From Camelus bactrianus (Eukaryota > Chordata > Mammalia > Artiodactyla > Camelidae), in the NCBI RefSeq assembly GCF_048773025.1, contig NC_133551.1:49616501-49680500 (forward strand): DNA of 64,000 nucleotides, given 5' to 3'. The notes under the pieces were generated by a model. It saw only the letters and a program-made list of their open reading frames with translations, was not told the origin of the DNA and made no database searches. Positions 21,224 to 32,462 of the stretch are shown here, in pieces. Numbering within the stretch: position 1 is the stretch's first letter; each line of letters begins with the position of its first letter. The translations under genes were made by a program, and so were the position numbers.

Positions 21224-22860
21224 TTATATAAACTCTGAATAATGACTGTTCACTATGGCAGTGTTTTTAGGGGCCAGCTAGGAATGTGGGTCAGTACCTT
21301 GGAGAGCTCCAAGGGGGTTCCAAATTAGCTGAGGCAGGCAATTACTCCAGCATGAGGCCAAAGATTGCTGCTGGACCCACGAGGTGCCAGGCCCTCTCTG
21401 CTGTGAACATTGATTGTGAAGGCTGCTGCTTCTCTTAGATGGAGACCCCAGAGAGGAGGTGGTGGCAGATGGGGAGCAAGGGCCCAGGAGGGAGATTGGA
21501 TATCTGCCCTTTCTCTGGATGCAGTCTTCCTGGTACCTGAAGAGATTATTGCATGGATCCTGGAGTCAGCTATTAGGTCCTGTCACTAGGGCGTTTGTGC
21601 TGTTTTGCTGTCTTAACAGCAGTTGGTAGCATTTCTCCTCTAGCAGAGGTGACTTAGTTATTTGAGATAAGAAATTGAAAGGGTTGTTGCTGCCTGAAGG
21701 CAGCACCAAGGAACTGGGACAAGCTCAGTGGCATCTCTGCTCTTTCAGCCTCACGGATGTGCAGATTTCTCCAGTCACCCGGTCCATCCAGTCCTTGTGG
21801 GTGGCCAGGGACTGTCTGCGAGACACAGGGTGAGGCCAGGCTTTCACATGTTTGCGATTGGCTTTTGGCTCTGAACAGTGGAGCCTGTTTAATTTCAGTG
21901 TAAAACCTCACTGACTACAATTTGGGGATGCATCTGGTGTGTGCATGTACAGATGGGCATGTGGTTTGGGTATTTCTCTTCTGGAACAAGGCATTAAAAA
22001 ATAATTTATAGGTTCAGTCCTCAGCCAGGTGTGGACTCCTGTGAGATGGTGATGTCAACAGATTTTAACTTCACGGTTCCTCTGCCTCCTCTTTCTCTTC
22101 TGTCTGAGCTCACCTCCAGCTCACTTTTCCCTAGACATTTATTGTCTTTTTTCTGTTGCCCTGAGGCATGCATCCACAGTCACCTATGGCAACCATATGC
22201 CCTGGATTCTCGGGGACAATTCTGATTATGGGTGCTTTCAGTCTTTTCGTTAAAAGTGATTTGTTGAATGTATGACTGAATGTGATTTCATTTTATGTCT
22301 TTGTAAAACATAAATAAATGCATAAATCAGGAAAATAATCTTCAGTCAAACCACATGTCTCAATTTTACATATAAGAAATATGGTTATCATATGTCAAAG
22401 ACAGAGAGAGAAAATCATTTTCATCTCCTAGGCCAGTTCAATCCATTGGAGGAATCACTTGTGTTGAGAAAGAGGCTGAGGCTGTACTGGATTCAGTGGG
22501 AAAGAGGATCATGATTGATTAGTGATGGCTGCCATGAGTATCATACGGCCTCTGTGGTGTGTGGACTGTCTTTGGCACCAACCATTTCTGTTCCAAAGTC
22601 CTCCTGTTCCCAATCAGTTTCAGGTGTCTCTTGTCAATAGAAAATCTGCCTCAGTCATCAGCGGTGAGGGATTATCACCCTAATGTGGTAACTATCCCAG
22701 AGGGTGGAAGAGACCTATGTCCAACTGAGGCTTCAGAGAGGCCAGGAGAAGGGGATATCTTGACTCCTCAGCACTCCTTGCAAAGCACATAGCCAGTCCT
22801 GCTCTGAATCCCAAACTAAGTTTCTTGAGGCCACCTAAAAATGGAAAGAACTTGGTGTTT
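21224..22860. other. non-repetitive stretch, no gene supported
   Basis: A short minus-strand frame (21654-21911, 85 codons) and plus-strand frames at 22031-22225 and 22559-22792 have no recognisable homology. An AT-rich part lies at 22250-22400. No gene structure is visible. Confidence 0.4.
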
Positions 22861-22861
22861 G

Positions 22862-23080
22862 GAGGTACCTAGACTTGGCTGTAAATCCTGAATGTTCCAG
22901 GTGCACTATGTGATCCTAAGAAGCTTGCTTAACTTTTCTTGTTCTCAGTTCATTCTTCTATAAAAAGGAAATAATAATAATTATTATAACCTCATTATTA
23001 TAAGAATTAAGTCATATAACACATTTAAAGCACCCGTAGTGGTGCCTGGCCCACAGTAGGTGCTCCATAAACAGGAGCCC
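22862..23080 (+). repeat. MIR SINE
   Basis: Core and tail text 'tgtgatcctaagaagcttgc', 'cattcttctataaaaagg' and 'gtggtgcctggcccacagta' followed by 'ggtgctccataaac'. A small AAT/ATT inverted run lies at about 22970-23001. Confidence 0.7.
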
Positions 23081-23239
23081 TTAGAACAGCAACTTATGGA
23101 GGCTGAGGGCTAGGTCCTGTGCTCCTGATTGGCTACTGAATAAGCCTGTTTTAAATAATGGATGTCACTTGTACTTTGGGCAATAATTTTGCCTTACTTC
23201 TACTCCTCCAAATTCAAAAAATAAATAAAGGAAATGACC

Positions 23240-23470
23240 TTTACTAAGTGATTTGGAATTTCAGCGGAAGGTTCTATAATTGCTAGTTAACAGGCCCGGG
23301 AAACCAGCTCTTGTGCAGTAATTGGAGGTGTGCAGGTTGGGACATTTAATTACGGCCTGGCCTCCTGAAATAGAAACCTTGCCACCATGACAACACCTTT
23401 CTGCATCTGCCTGATTAAGTCAACAAATTGTTGGTTCCCAGCCCGAACCGGACTTTCTCCTGCTGGAATC
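23240..23470. promoter_or_regulatory. candidate conserved non-coding element (homeodomain-like sites)
   Basis: Non-repetitive block between MIR copies. It has several TAAT-core motifs in about 170 bp: GTAATTGG (about 23319), TTTAATTACGG (about 23345) and GATTAAGTCA (about 23413), plus GTTAAC at about 23287. It has no open frame of note. This is inference from motif density; no conservation data are available. Confidence 0.25.
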
Positions 23471-23724
23471 TTCAAGTCTTGATATGCCAGTCAAGTTCCT
23501 TTACAAAGGCCAGGTGTGGTGGGGGGTGATGTAAGGGTTGGGAGGGACACCCAGGAGGAGGATGCGACATGGAGCCTGCTCCAGGTGTCTGCAGTCTGGT
23601 GGGTGAGACCAGCAGAGATGGACCCGTTAGGGAGAGAGAAGGCAGCGTCAAGTCTGGGGAGGAAGCAGAGCAGAGTGGCCAGCAGAGCGGCCTGCTGGAG
23701 CCTGCCGGCTGATTTGGATCCAGC

Positions 23725-23920
23725 CCCACCACGTACAGAGAACACACCTTGGACACATAACTTAGTTTCTTTGAGCCCAGTTTCTTTATCTATAAAATGA
23801 GAATAATCATCATACTTACCGCTTAGGGTTGCCGTGAGGATTAAACTGGATAATGTTTATAAAGTGCTTAGGACAGTGTCTAGCACGTGGTGTAAGTGTT
23901 TGATATATTGGGGTTATAAC
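23725..23920 (+). repeat. MIR SINE
   Basis: Good MIR core and tail: 'agtttctttatctataaaat', 'ttgccgtgaggattaaactg' and 'aagtgcttaggacagtgtc' with 'tagcacgtgg'. Confidence 0.75.
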
Positions 23921-24024
23921 ACTAACGATCTGAAAACAGAGTGACTTCTGGGGTCCAAGTGATCCAGGAAGACAGCAGGGACCGCTGAGGGGACCCTCCA
24001 CAATCCCGCCCTTGGCTGCGGCCC

Positions 24025-24165
24025 CCACCGCTGGGCACCTCTGTGCCTTTGCTTCTGTTCTTTGCCCCCTTGACCTCCTGACCTACTCTCATGCATGCAC
24101 CATTCAAGACCCAGGCCAAACACCACGACTACCGTGAAATCCATCTGTCCCTCAGCCTCCCCGGC
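24025..24165 (+). repeat. L2 LINE fragment
   Basis: The L2 text 'cacctctgtgcctttgc', 'ttctttgcccccttgacc' and 'catgcaccattcaagacc' followed by 'caggccaaacaccacg' is in order. Confidence 0.6.
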
Positions 24166-25224
24166 AGGGCCAGGCTGCCTGACTCTTGAGCTTCCCGAGC
24201 CACTTTCCCCAGCCGTATGAGCCCTTCCCACACTGGCCTCGGGGATTTGGTGTCTTGTGCATCTCCACCATCTGCTGGAGGCAGCAGCCCTGGGTGCACA
24301 TTCTGGCTCCCAGCCTGCTGGAGGTGGGACACTGGGGAAGTCATCTCCCCTCACCTCCTGTCCTTACAGATGGGTACAAACACCTGGCAGGATGGGTAGA
24401 GATGTCTGGTCCATCAGTGAGTTCCTTCCCTCCCTCTCTGTCTTCTCACCTCTGTCTCCCTGACCTGGCATGAGGTCTGGACTCCAGAGAGGCCAAAAGT
24501 TTCTGAGCACCCTTCCTCTCCTGTCCTCTGGGGTCCTGGGATCCTAATGCATAAAGGAGTCAATGTTTGTATTTTTTTCCCTTCTCGCCTCCTCATTTCG
24601 AGTCACTCTCTGGTACAGGGCTATCAGATAGTGGGGAGGGACCCTCAGTAAGATGGTGAGGAGCAGGAGGGGACTGGGCCCCAGCAGCGTGGGGGAAGGT
24701 TCTAGGGGCCAGGCCCAGGCCCTCTGCTTGACTCAGCCCTACTCTACAATGGGAGAACTAAATGTGCTCTACTTTTAATTTTGAAGTATGTCAACAGGCA
24801 CCATCCCTCCCCCATCAAAGCACAGGAGAGTGACAGGGGACCTGGGGGAGGGAGGGGTAAGTCGGGAGGGAGAGAGGAAATTGAGCCCCAGCAGCCTCAG
24901 CTGCTGACTCTGTGACCAAGTGACCTGGGGATGATTCATTCCATGCTCCTGGGGGGTGTAGGTGGGAGGAGGGGTGAGTATGGGAGCAGTGAGTATGCCA
25001 CAGCTGGGAAGGCATTGAGCTAGGAGCCGCTCCCCGCCCCCCCACAACTGGAACCCTCTTGAGATGCTCCTTCCTGGAGTCTGAATCAGGCCTGAGCAAT
25101 CCCACTGGCTCGTCTCTGCCCCTTCTGCAGAAGGAAAGCACAGAAGTGTCCCTTCCTGCTCAGCTTGTACTCATTACAGTAGGTGGTGGGATAGAAGCCA
25201 CCCCTCCCTGGCCCCTGGCTGTGT
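24166..25224. other. GC-moderate stretch, no gene supported
   Basis: Many overlapping frames of 60-146 codons lie on both strands at 23914-25304, as expected where GC is high and stops are rare. Translations are P-, S-, G- and R-rich without domain motifs. C-rich and G-rich patches lie at 24840-25040. Confidence 0.4.
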
Positions 25225-25395
25225 GCCAGGTGCGGGATGCGTATTTCCCATTCTCACCACAACCTTTCAGGGTGGGGGCCGCTCTGTCCCCATTTATCAT
25301 ATGAGGAAACAGAGAATCACGGGGATGAAGTTATTTGCTCAGGGCCCGAAGGAGTGTGAGTGGTAGAGCAATGACTCAACCCTAGGTCTGTGGGC
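25225..25395 (-). repeat. MIR SINE (reverse)
   Basis: Reverse MIR text: 'gtgtgccaggtgcggg', 'tccccatttatcatatg', 'aggaaacagagaatcac' and 'gagtggtagagcaatgac'. Confidence 0.6.
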
Positions 25396-25734
25396 CCCCA
25401 AAGCAGTCAGTCACCAGGAGTGATGGGGGAGGGGGAGGAGAGCAGAGCAGAGGACATGCCGAGGGGATCTTTGGGTCACCTGAGGGGTCAGATTGGTCAC
25501 CTGGCTGGCTTTCTTGAGGTGATGGCACCCAAGGCTGTCAACAAAAATTGGGGAGACATGAGGGGGTGACCTAGGGGAGTGGTAGGTGCTCTGGGCTAAG
25601 AGAGGCACCTGTGGTGCAGTGAGAGAGTTGGCCCAGAAAACAGAGGAGAGCAGCCCGAGGCCCAGAACCTTCAGGAAGGGAGGCAGAGGGCAGGTACCAG
25701 GGCCTTATCTGGCAGGGAGGACAGAGAAAACTGA

Positions 25735-26330
25735 CATCTAGGACATACCTACTGTGTGCCAAGCCGTACACTGGGAGCTGGGGACCCGGATTAGAATAAG
25801 AGTCTCCAGCTGGGGGAAGCTTACTGAAGCAGGGGAGGCAGGTGAATGGGTCCGTATCAGCGGCACAATGCAAGATGCGCTACCAGAGACAGACGTGAGT
25901 AAGATGGTGCTCTGGTGGATGTGGGCTCGAAAGGATGTGGGGTTGGCTAGAGAAGGATGCTCATTTGAGCTGAGTCATGACTGGTGAGCAGTTGTTTACC
26001 AGGCAGCCTGAGGGAGGCAGCGTGGAGAAACTTTCAGGAGTAGGGTCGGCACCACGGCCAAGGCAGGGAGGTGGAAGACAGATGGGCTGGGCCTGTGGAA
26101 GGAGCAGGAGAGGGTTAAGCGTGGTCCAGAGGGGAAGCACCATGGTGTTCATCTGGTGGCTCCTGGACCACTAGACCATGAAGCTGGGGAGTGATTTAGA
26201 TAAACATTAAGATTGACATCAATGAAGTGACTCTGGCAACCAATGTGGAAGATGGACAAGGTAGGAGGCGGGGCTGATGGGGAGGCTGAGAGATCCTACC
26301 ATGAGGATGAGAGATGGAGAGTCCTTCTAA
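25735..26330. repeat. ancient mammalian-wide repeat (unassigned, L2-like)
   Basis: The landmarks 'tactgtgtgccaagccg', 'agaataagagtctccagc' and 'gaggcagcgtggagaaac', together with 'gaagtgactctggcaacc', follow a common ancient repeat pattern also seen at 32620-33230 and 45330-46020. Strong divergence; family not assigned. Confidence 0.4.
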
Positions 26331-26504
26331 CACTCACCTGAAGCCCAGCCTGCCACTTCGAATCTGGGCATCTAGAATGGGGCAGGTGGCACCAGCCACC
26401 CCTGGCTCCCCCTCCAGGGTGATGACCAGAGAAAAGGTGAAGCAGCATGGTCCAGGATCCTGCAGATGGAGTCAGGGACCATGAGACACAGGCCAGACTG
26501 AATT

Positions 26505-26690
26505 TGTTAAGTGCCTGCTTTGTGCTGGAAACTAGGCTAGGTGCTTTGCCTGCCAGGCAGATGTCTGATGCTCAAACTTAAGATGAAAAAAAGGAATGTC
26601 AGAGAGTTTGAGTAAGCTACCCCAAGTCATATGGCTAGTGAGCTGGAACTGTGCTCTGAGCCTCTCTGACCTCAGAGCCTTCGGACTCTG
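26505..26690 (-). repeat. MIR SINE (reverse)
   Basis: Reverse MIR: 'aagtgcctgctttgtgctgg', 'aatgtcagagagtttgag' and 'aagtcatatggctagtgag'. Confidence 0.65.
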
Positions 26691-26734
26691 CCAGGCTTGT
26701 GGGTTTCACTGGCTCTGAGATAGCTGCTGCTCCC

Positions 26735-26930
26735 ATTTATTCACTCAACAAATACTAATCCCAACCACGTGCCAGATGCAGGGAGTGGGGGGGGGGGCGG
26801 GCTCTGGAGTGAATTAGTCACGGCTACTGGGTGCACAGAGCTCACAGCTCTACAGAGGAGAGCTGTGTGCAGGCGCACACACACACAATACAAGGTAAAA
26901 AATGGCCCATGAAAAAGACAAACCAGACCC
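26735..26930. repeat. ancient repeat fragment with an 11-G run
   Basis: The pattern starts 'ttattcactcaacaaatac' and 'cacgtgccagatgcaggg'. A run of 11 G at 26787-26797, followed by CGGGC, interrupts it, and a short CA run lies at about 26876-26887. Confidence 0.4.
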
Positions 26931-27061
26931 TTCAAGGTGATGCTCTCCATCAGGACATGGGATGCTCTTCCAGAAGAGCTGGCTCAGAAACTCTTTTCCT
27001 TCCTATCTGCTCACATCTTATGCCCTGTTCCCCTTTCTCTCCAACTTTGCTCTCATTTTAA

Positions 27062-27261
27062 AACAAGGGAACACATGGAGGGGAGGGTATAGCTCAGTGG
27101 TAGAGTGGATGCTTAGCATGCACGAGGTCCTAGGTTCAATCCCTAGGACCTCCATTAAAAAAAAAATCAATCAGTAAGTACACTTAATTACCTCCCCTGC
27201 CCTTCACCCACACACCTCCACACACACAAAAAGTTAAAAAAAAATAGAACAAGGGACCACA
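27062..27261 (+). mobile_element. camelid tRNA-Ala-derived SINE (Vic-1 type) with target duplication
   Basis: The head is tRNA-Ala-like with an RNA polymerase III A box TAGCTCAGTGG (27090-27100) and B box GGTTCAATCCC (27133-27143). Then come 'acctccattaaaa', an A-rich linker and the 'ttaattacctcccctgccc' body typical of camelid SINEs, ending in an A-rich tail. A 14-bp direct repeat AACAAGGGAACACA (27062-27075) and AACAAGGGACCACA (27248-27261) flanks it with one mismatch. The good target duplication suggests a comparatively recent insertion. It is the clearest clade marker in the window. Confidence 0.93.
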
Positions 27262-27354
27262 GAGTCTGGAAAGAGGATTTCCACTCTTGTTTGCATATCC
27301 TTTCTGCCTGGAATGCGGCGGTAGTGGACATTCCGCCTGAGCCAGCCCATCCCC

Positions 27355-27470
27355 ACTACACCCTAGGAGGTGGGACTGTTATCATTCCCTTCCATAAGGG
27401 TAAACTGAGGCTTAGAGGGGAGGGTCCTCAACTCCCCAAGGTCATTTGGACCCAGATCCAGACAGCCCTC
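27355..27470 (-). repeat. MIR SINE fragment (reverse)
   Basis: Reverse MIR core: 'gggtaaactgaggcttag', 'aggggagggtcctcaac' and 'caaggtcatttggacccag'. Confidence 0.5.
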
Positions 27471-27489
27471 CGCCGTTCTGCCTCCCTCG

Positions 27490-28020
27490 TTGAATAAAAG
27501 TGCACTGGTCTATATCCGGTGGGCATTTTAATTTAAAGACATCAGACCAATTAGGTTCCCAACTGGAACACTTAATGTTTAAAATCCTTCCATATAGTTT
27601 AATTATAGTCTGGACACTACAGGGCTGAGGGATGAATGGCCTCGTGGTTCACACGTAGTGGCTCATTGGGAAAGTTGATCTCATTTTCTTCTGGAAGCTT
27701 CTTGCAGAATTAGCTCTTGCTTCTGGTTGCGTTTTATTCTGTAACCACTTCCCAGAATTTAAAAGTGTGTATGTTTTGGGGGGAGGGGTGAGGATGGGGA
27801 TGCTCTAAAACAGTCAAGCATGTGATTAAATTCTCTAATCTATTTGTTCTAACCAGCCTATGGGAGGGTAAGCATGAGGGAACCACAATTAAATGTGTGT
27901 AAATTTTTCTAGACTGTTGTAGAGGATGGATTTTTATAATCCGAGCCGTATTTTAAATGCTTCTTGTGGTGTGGATGAGTTTGACATCTGTAGTAAATTA
28001 TTTAATTATCTAAGGAAATG
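27490..28020. promoter_or_regulatory. candidate conserved non-coding block
   Basis: About 530 bp match no repeat and carry many ATTA/TAAT cores ('gcattttaatttaaag', 'ccaattaggttcc', 'gtttaattatagtc', 'gtgattaaattc', 'cacaattaaatg' and 'ttatttaattatc'). There is no sizeable open frame. Repeats stop on both sides (MIR at 27470 and 28115). Repeat-free, AT-motif-rich blocks like this are often developmental enhancers, but that is inference. Confidence 0.22.
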
Positions 28021-28114
28021 TAGTTTCCTTCCCTCTTTCTCCTTTTCTCTGTCTCTTGTTTTCTTTCACGTAAAGCTCTTTTTCATACGTTGGGTCACCT
28101 TAGGGAAATGAGCC

Positions 28115-28310
28115 AAGACTAGGTCAGGACACCGGGGTTTGGTGTCAGTTCTGCTACTCGACAGTATGTGGCCATGCACCTAATGTTGCTGGAACTTGGT
28201 TTCTTCAGCTGTAAATGGTCACAGTCATCCTTATCTGGCAGGTTTATCGTAAGGATTAAACGGGCTGATATATGTGAAGCACTGATTATAAATCTTGGCA
28301 GAGGGAAAGC
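28115..28310 (+). repeat. MIR SINE
   Basis: MIR text 'tggtgtcagttctgctac', 'tggtttcttcagctgtaaat' and 'atcgtaaggattaaacggg' with 'tgtgaagcactgatt' in order. Confidence 0.7.
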
Positions 28311-28379
28311 TCTCAGGTTTTATACCTAAGAACCTTCTAATCTGATGGTGGTGAGAATGGTCAAAACAGAAAGTACAGA

Positions 28380-29060
28380 ACTGTGGGTGAGTGCCAATCC
28401 AGGAAGGGACACACAGGGACTTGGGACCACCGGGGAGGGGAGCCCCACCTTCGTGGAGTAGGTGGGGAGGAATCAGAGGTAGGGATATTTAAGGTGGGCT
28501 TTGCAGAGTAAGTAGGAGCTGTTTACTCAGTTATTTATGTATACCCTACCTTATTCCAAATAAATGGTTCACAGATATTCTGCATGAAGGTAAAATAAAG
28601 TAAATGCAGAAATAAGGTATGGGGAAAACAAGAAGAAGAAACTAGAATAAAACCATGGGGCAGGTTAGGACATAAAACCACTGGAGGCCATGAACACACT
28701 GGGCACGAAGCTTCTTAGCAATGAAAACAAAAAGGGAACGTGATCAGGTTGGCAGTTCTTAATCATCATTTCCATAGGATAAAAACAAATCAGGTGCCCA
28801 GGATGTGCACAGCTTCCCCCAGGGCTGACAACTGAGACACAATTCCTCCATGACCCCTCGACGAGGGAACTCTGTGTGACATAGTCCTTAGTGACATCAC
28901 TGCAATAATCATGTCGTGCCAATGTGAATGCTTCTGAGGAGGGTGTGCCAGGCAGGGAACAGCGTTCTTGGCAGAGGGAACAGCATGAGCCCAGCTCCAA
29001 GTCTTTATTAGGGGTTCATTGAAAGGAATGTCCACAGGCCAATTACCAGCATGATTCTTG
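28380..29060. repeat. ancient repeat fragments (unassigned)
   Basis: Scattered matches to the same ancient repeat as at 45330-46020, for example 'gtgccaggcagggaacagc' and 'cagagggaacagcatgagc' (28948-28996) and 'ccactggaggccatgaac' (28678-28695). Low confidence in extent. Confidence 0.3.
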
Positions 29061-29920
29061 GATGGGGTGACCCAGTGGGGCCTCTGGGTACCCGAGGAAG
29101 CAGTCTGGAGGTAAATGGCATTGCATGAGAGGGGTGCCCAGGAAGGGCAATGCTAGGGTCGGGAGACCTGTTTAGAGGAAGGGCAGGGCAAGGTCGAGCC
29201 TTCTCTGGTGCTGTGGTCGGATCATTTGTGCTGGGTTGGACACTCAGGAGGCGGGGCCTCAGTGATGCAGGAAGCCTGATTGGTGGGCTGCCTCCTGGCC
29301 TTGGCTCTCAGAGACTGGTTGCCTTTATTAAGACATTGCAAGACTTTTTCGCGTATGAAATTAAAAAACAAAACAAAACACATACTCTGCAGGCTGTCAG
29401 GAAGCAATGTGAGAAACCCGAACTGCCCCACTGTCAGAGCCTCATATTTTGGGGTTTTTGTCTGTTCTATTTTTGAGGCTGGTAAACTGGTTTCCTGTTT
29501 GTTGCAAAATGGGTGGTTGTCGCTGTCTGTGCCTGGCCGGGAGGGAGGTGGCCTCACCCACTGAGGCCGGTTGTTCCCTCTTGAGCAGGTTCCCTTCTGT
29601 GCAGGGGCCAAAGAGGAACCCAGGATGGCGGGGACACGGAGCTGGGGCGCCCTGCCAGCCGCTTCCCAGGATGCCCACCCCCTCCTCCCTGGGGGTGGGG
29701 GCACCTTTAAGTCACTGCACTCGGCTCTGCACTGCCTGTCTCTGAGAAGACTAGCTCCATGTCACAAAGAGGAGACATTTCATACTCAAGAGTCAAATTA
29801 GAGACTCAGTAAAAGCATGAGGGTGGGACTTGGAGGGAAGAGCAATCTGTCATTGGAAGGGTAAGGGGAGAAGAGAGAAAAACTAACACTTGTTAGTCAG
29901 TTAATTGGTCCTTGTTAGGA
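29061..29920. other. GC-moderate stretch, no gene supported
   Basis: Frames of 94-160 codons on both strands (29150-29745) overlap in several frames. They share no motif with any family known to me. No splice-bounded frame was recognised. Confidence 0.35.
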
Positions 29921-29924
29921 GGCT

Positions 29925-30185
29925 GTCATTTTCACAACTCCTCTCTTATTTAGTTGTTACATATGATTCCCATTTTACAGATAAGGAGGCTGAGGCTCAG
30001 AAAGATTCAGCTGACTAGTGTCATATACTCAGGAGCTGGCAGTGCAACATGCCTTGGGGAGCAAGTTCGACATTCCTCTCTTCTCCCGACACACACACTC
30101 CCACCTTTTTACTGAGATTCTAGGAGGCAAAAATGGTTGCCGAAACTCACCCAGCTAGTTAGTAGCAGAATCAGAAAGTTAATTA
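29925..30185 (-). repeat. MIR SINE (reverse)
   Basis: The core is 'cccattttacagataagg' followed by 'aggctgaggctcagaaag'. Weaker MIR-like text ('actcacccagctagttag' and 'tagcagaatcagaaag') continues at 30140-30180, possibly a second copy. Confidence 0.65.
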
Positions 30186-30189
30186 ATTT

Positions 30190-30875
30190 GTGGTTTCTAG
30201 TCTGCGGGTTTTCCAAACTGCCTTAGATGCTTTCCAAACTGGCAGGGGAATGATGCCAGACTGACCTGGGACAGAGTTGGAACTCCTCGCAGGGCAGCCG
30301 TGGGGGTTTCCATTTGTGAACAATGTCTGTCCCTCAGAGCAGCTGGATGGTGACTGGCCTGGGGGATGTAGCATTCTGTTTCTACCTGCCCCTTCCCCTC
30401 ACACCTTCACGTGCCATCCCAGGCCCTGCAACTCCCCCATTGTCTTTTGGGATGAAAACAATGAAGGCCCTTCTAAAAGTGTCCATCTGTTTTATTAGCT
30501 GGTTATTCCCTTTCATGGTGGTTTTCCAGCCTCCTCCTGGATCCCTGGGGGGCATTACTGTAAGGTGAACTAAAATTTATTTTCACGTGTGTATTTTCTC
30601 AACCGGCAGATGCCCAAAGCTATCATTGATTTCTTAAATTTCTAAGGCTGGGACCACTACCTGGGGGCATTCTCAGGTCTTAGTAGATCTTCTCAAATGC
30701 TTACTTTTTCAGATTAATACAATCAGAGCTGGGCACAAGGTGGGATAGAGGCATAAGTAAACCCATCAGCCTAGAGGGCATCGCCTTGAGGGCCCTTGGA
30801 GAAGGGAAGAAGGGAGGAGCTAGCTTGCAGGGAAGAGTTACCTGGTGTGTGGCGGCGGGCTTTTGCTCTGACAGT
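30190..30875. other. nothing recognised
   Basis: Short overlapping frames only; ordinary composition. Confidence 0.4.
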
Positions 30876-30889
30876 GTCCCCTACTTTGC

Positions 30890-31195
30890 TACCTCCTTCC
30901 CACTCCCTTTTTTCTTGAATAATGTCCTCTCCCCGTCACTTCCTGCTAAGGGCCTCCCCGCCGTCCAGGCTTAGAACAGAGGGTCTTCTGCCAAGAAGCC
31001 TGGCAGCTCCTCCTTCCTCCAAGCCCTGCTGAATCTTTGCTCATGCTGCCTCTCTTCTGACCTGCCTTCATCATATCTGCTTTTAAGTTCTTTGCGACTT
31101 TATTTAACTCCCCTTGGTCATTGTAGCTCCTTGAGTGTGAAGATTCACTAATCATAGTTCGATCTCTCCATGTCATGGTTCAGGGCCTGATAAGG
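30890..31195 (+). repeat. L2 LINE 3' fragment
   Basis: L2-like text: 'cttccaagccctgctgaatc' style block, 'tctgacctgccttcatc', 'ggtcattgtagctccttg' and 'agtgtgaagattcac'. Diverged. Confidence 0.45.
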
Positions 31196-31199
31196 TAGA

Positions 31200-31475
31200 A
31201 GAAAGGGAGGCAGGGCAGTTAGACAGGTAGGCAGCAAATTCCTTCCTCTGTCTCTGGCTGGAACGTTATGGGAGAGGCGGGGAAGGACAGTCCCAGCTCC
31301 TGCCCGTCTTCCTCCCCGGGCCTGTCGTCTCTCTGTATAGGAAGCAGTCTTGTCATGCGGGTTCCTGATACCTCACGACTTGGCAGATTTTGTAAAGGGG
31401 CACCTGCCCTTTTGCATCTTCTCCCCCAGGACTGACAGCACGTGTGTTCCCACTTCATTCTGAACCTTCCTTCTG
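31200..31475. other. nothing recognised
   Basis: GC-moderate sequence with one 94-codon minus frame (31219-31503) lacking family resemblance. Confidence 0.35.
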
Positions 31476-31935
31476 GGTTTGCTACCTGTTGCTGCCTAAC
31501 CAAGTACCCTGAAACTTAGTAGCTCAAGACGGTGATTTTTCATTTCTTACAGTTCTGGCTGGGCAGTTGTCCACTGGGCTTGGTGAGACTCAGACCCATA
31601 GCTGCATCCAGCTCATGGCAGGGCTGGGCTGGGAGGTCCAAGAGAGCCTCACTCCCAGGCACAGGGTCTTGGGGCTGGCGGTTCTCCTCTAGGCGGCCTG
31701 TCACCCTCTACTAGGCCAGACCTGGCTTCTTCACAGTGTGATGGTCTTGGGTTCTCAGAGTGTGAAGCCAAAGCCACTTGTTCTCCTAAGGCCTGGGCCA
31801 GAACTGACACAGCATCACTTCCACCACATTCTTTGGTTTAAAGCAAATATCAAGACCAGCCAGATTCAAAGGGAGGGGAAATAGACCCATCCCTTGATGA
31901 AAGGAGTGGCAAAGTCATATTCAAAGGCTTGGGAC
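31476..31935 (-). mobile_element. old MaLR/ERVL-type solo LTR (MLT1-like), fossil
   Basis: A degraded LTR-like repeat lies in reverse over about 460 bp, beginning with the 'gctgcctaaccaagtacc' end and ending with 'cttgatgaaaggagtgg' and 'caaagtcatattcaaagg'. The order of blocks fits old MaLR LTRs (MLT1 group). It is ancient and inactive, with no internal region. Subfamily uncertain. Confidence 0.5.
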
Positions 31936-31939
31936 TGCT

Positions 31940-32460
31940 TAGCGATGATCCAGCTCACCCTCCTTTTTTTGCTTTGAAAGGTAAAATCCTCCTTTGGGAA
32001 ACCTTTGTGACAAGGTTTCTAAAAAAGCATTCTGAACAGGGCATGGTCAAGTTCAGGAACTGATGCTCTGGTCCCTGCCTGGCCCAAAGCTCTGCAAGAG
32101 GCTGTTTGCAGAGTGGAGCTGGGGATGCTGCTTCTAAGGAATCAGGGCACCCACCTTCTGGTTTAACTTGAGCAGTGTCTTAGGGCACACGGCCCCTGCC
32201 CTGCACGAAGGGCTTTCTCAGGATCTGAGTCACAATGGGGTGCAGTTCCTCAGGCACCACTCAGATCATGCCGAATTTTCCCTGGAGTCCTGTAAGCACT
32301 AATCCCCTGTGAAAATAGACCTGATATATATATATATATATTTTGCCATTTTCAACATGTTTCTTGGACTAAAGATATTTTAAAAACTTTTCTTCCTGGG
32401 GGTAGAAGTTAGGGTTTTTGTTTTGTTATTGTTGTTGTTGTTGTTTTGTTTTGTTTTGTT
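31940..32460. repeat. low-complexity cluster: AT run and GTT/TTTTG runs
   Basis: No gene is seen. An (AT)9 run lies at 32324-32341, and GTT repeats followed by TTTTG repeats lie at about 32421-32462. The latter abuts the 3' side of a dispersed repeat and may derive from its tail. Confidence 0.6.
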
Positions 32461-32462
32461 TT

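Noticed and set aside
27081-27152. A genuine tRNA-Ala gene
   Set aside because: The A and B boxes are present, but the sequence continues into a SINE body and A-rich tail with target duplications, and the cloverleaf is not intact.
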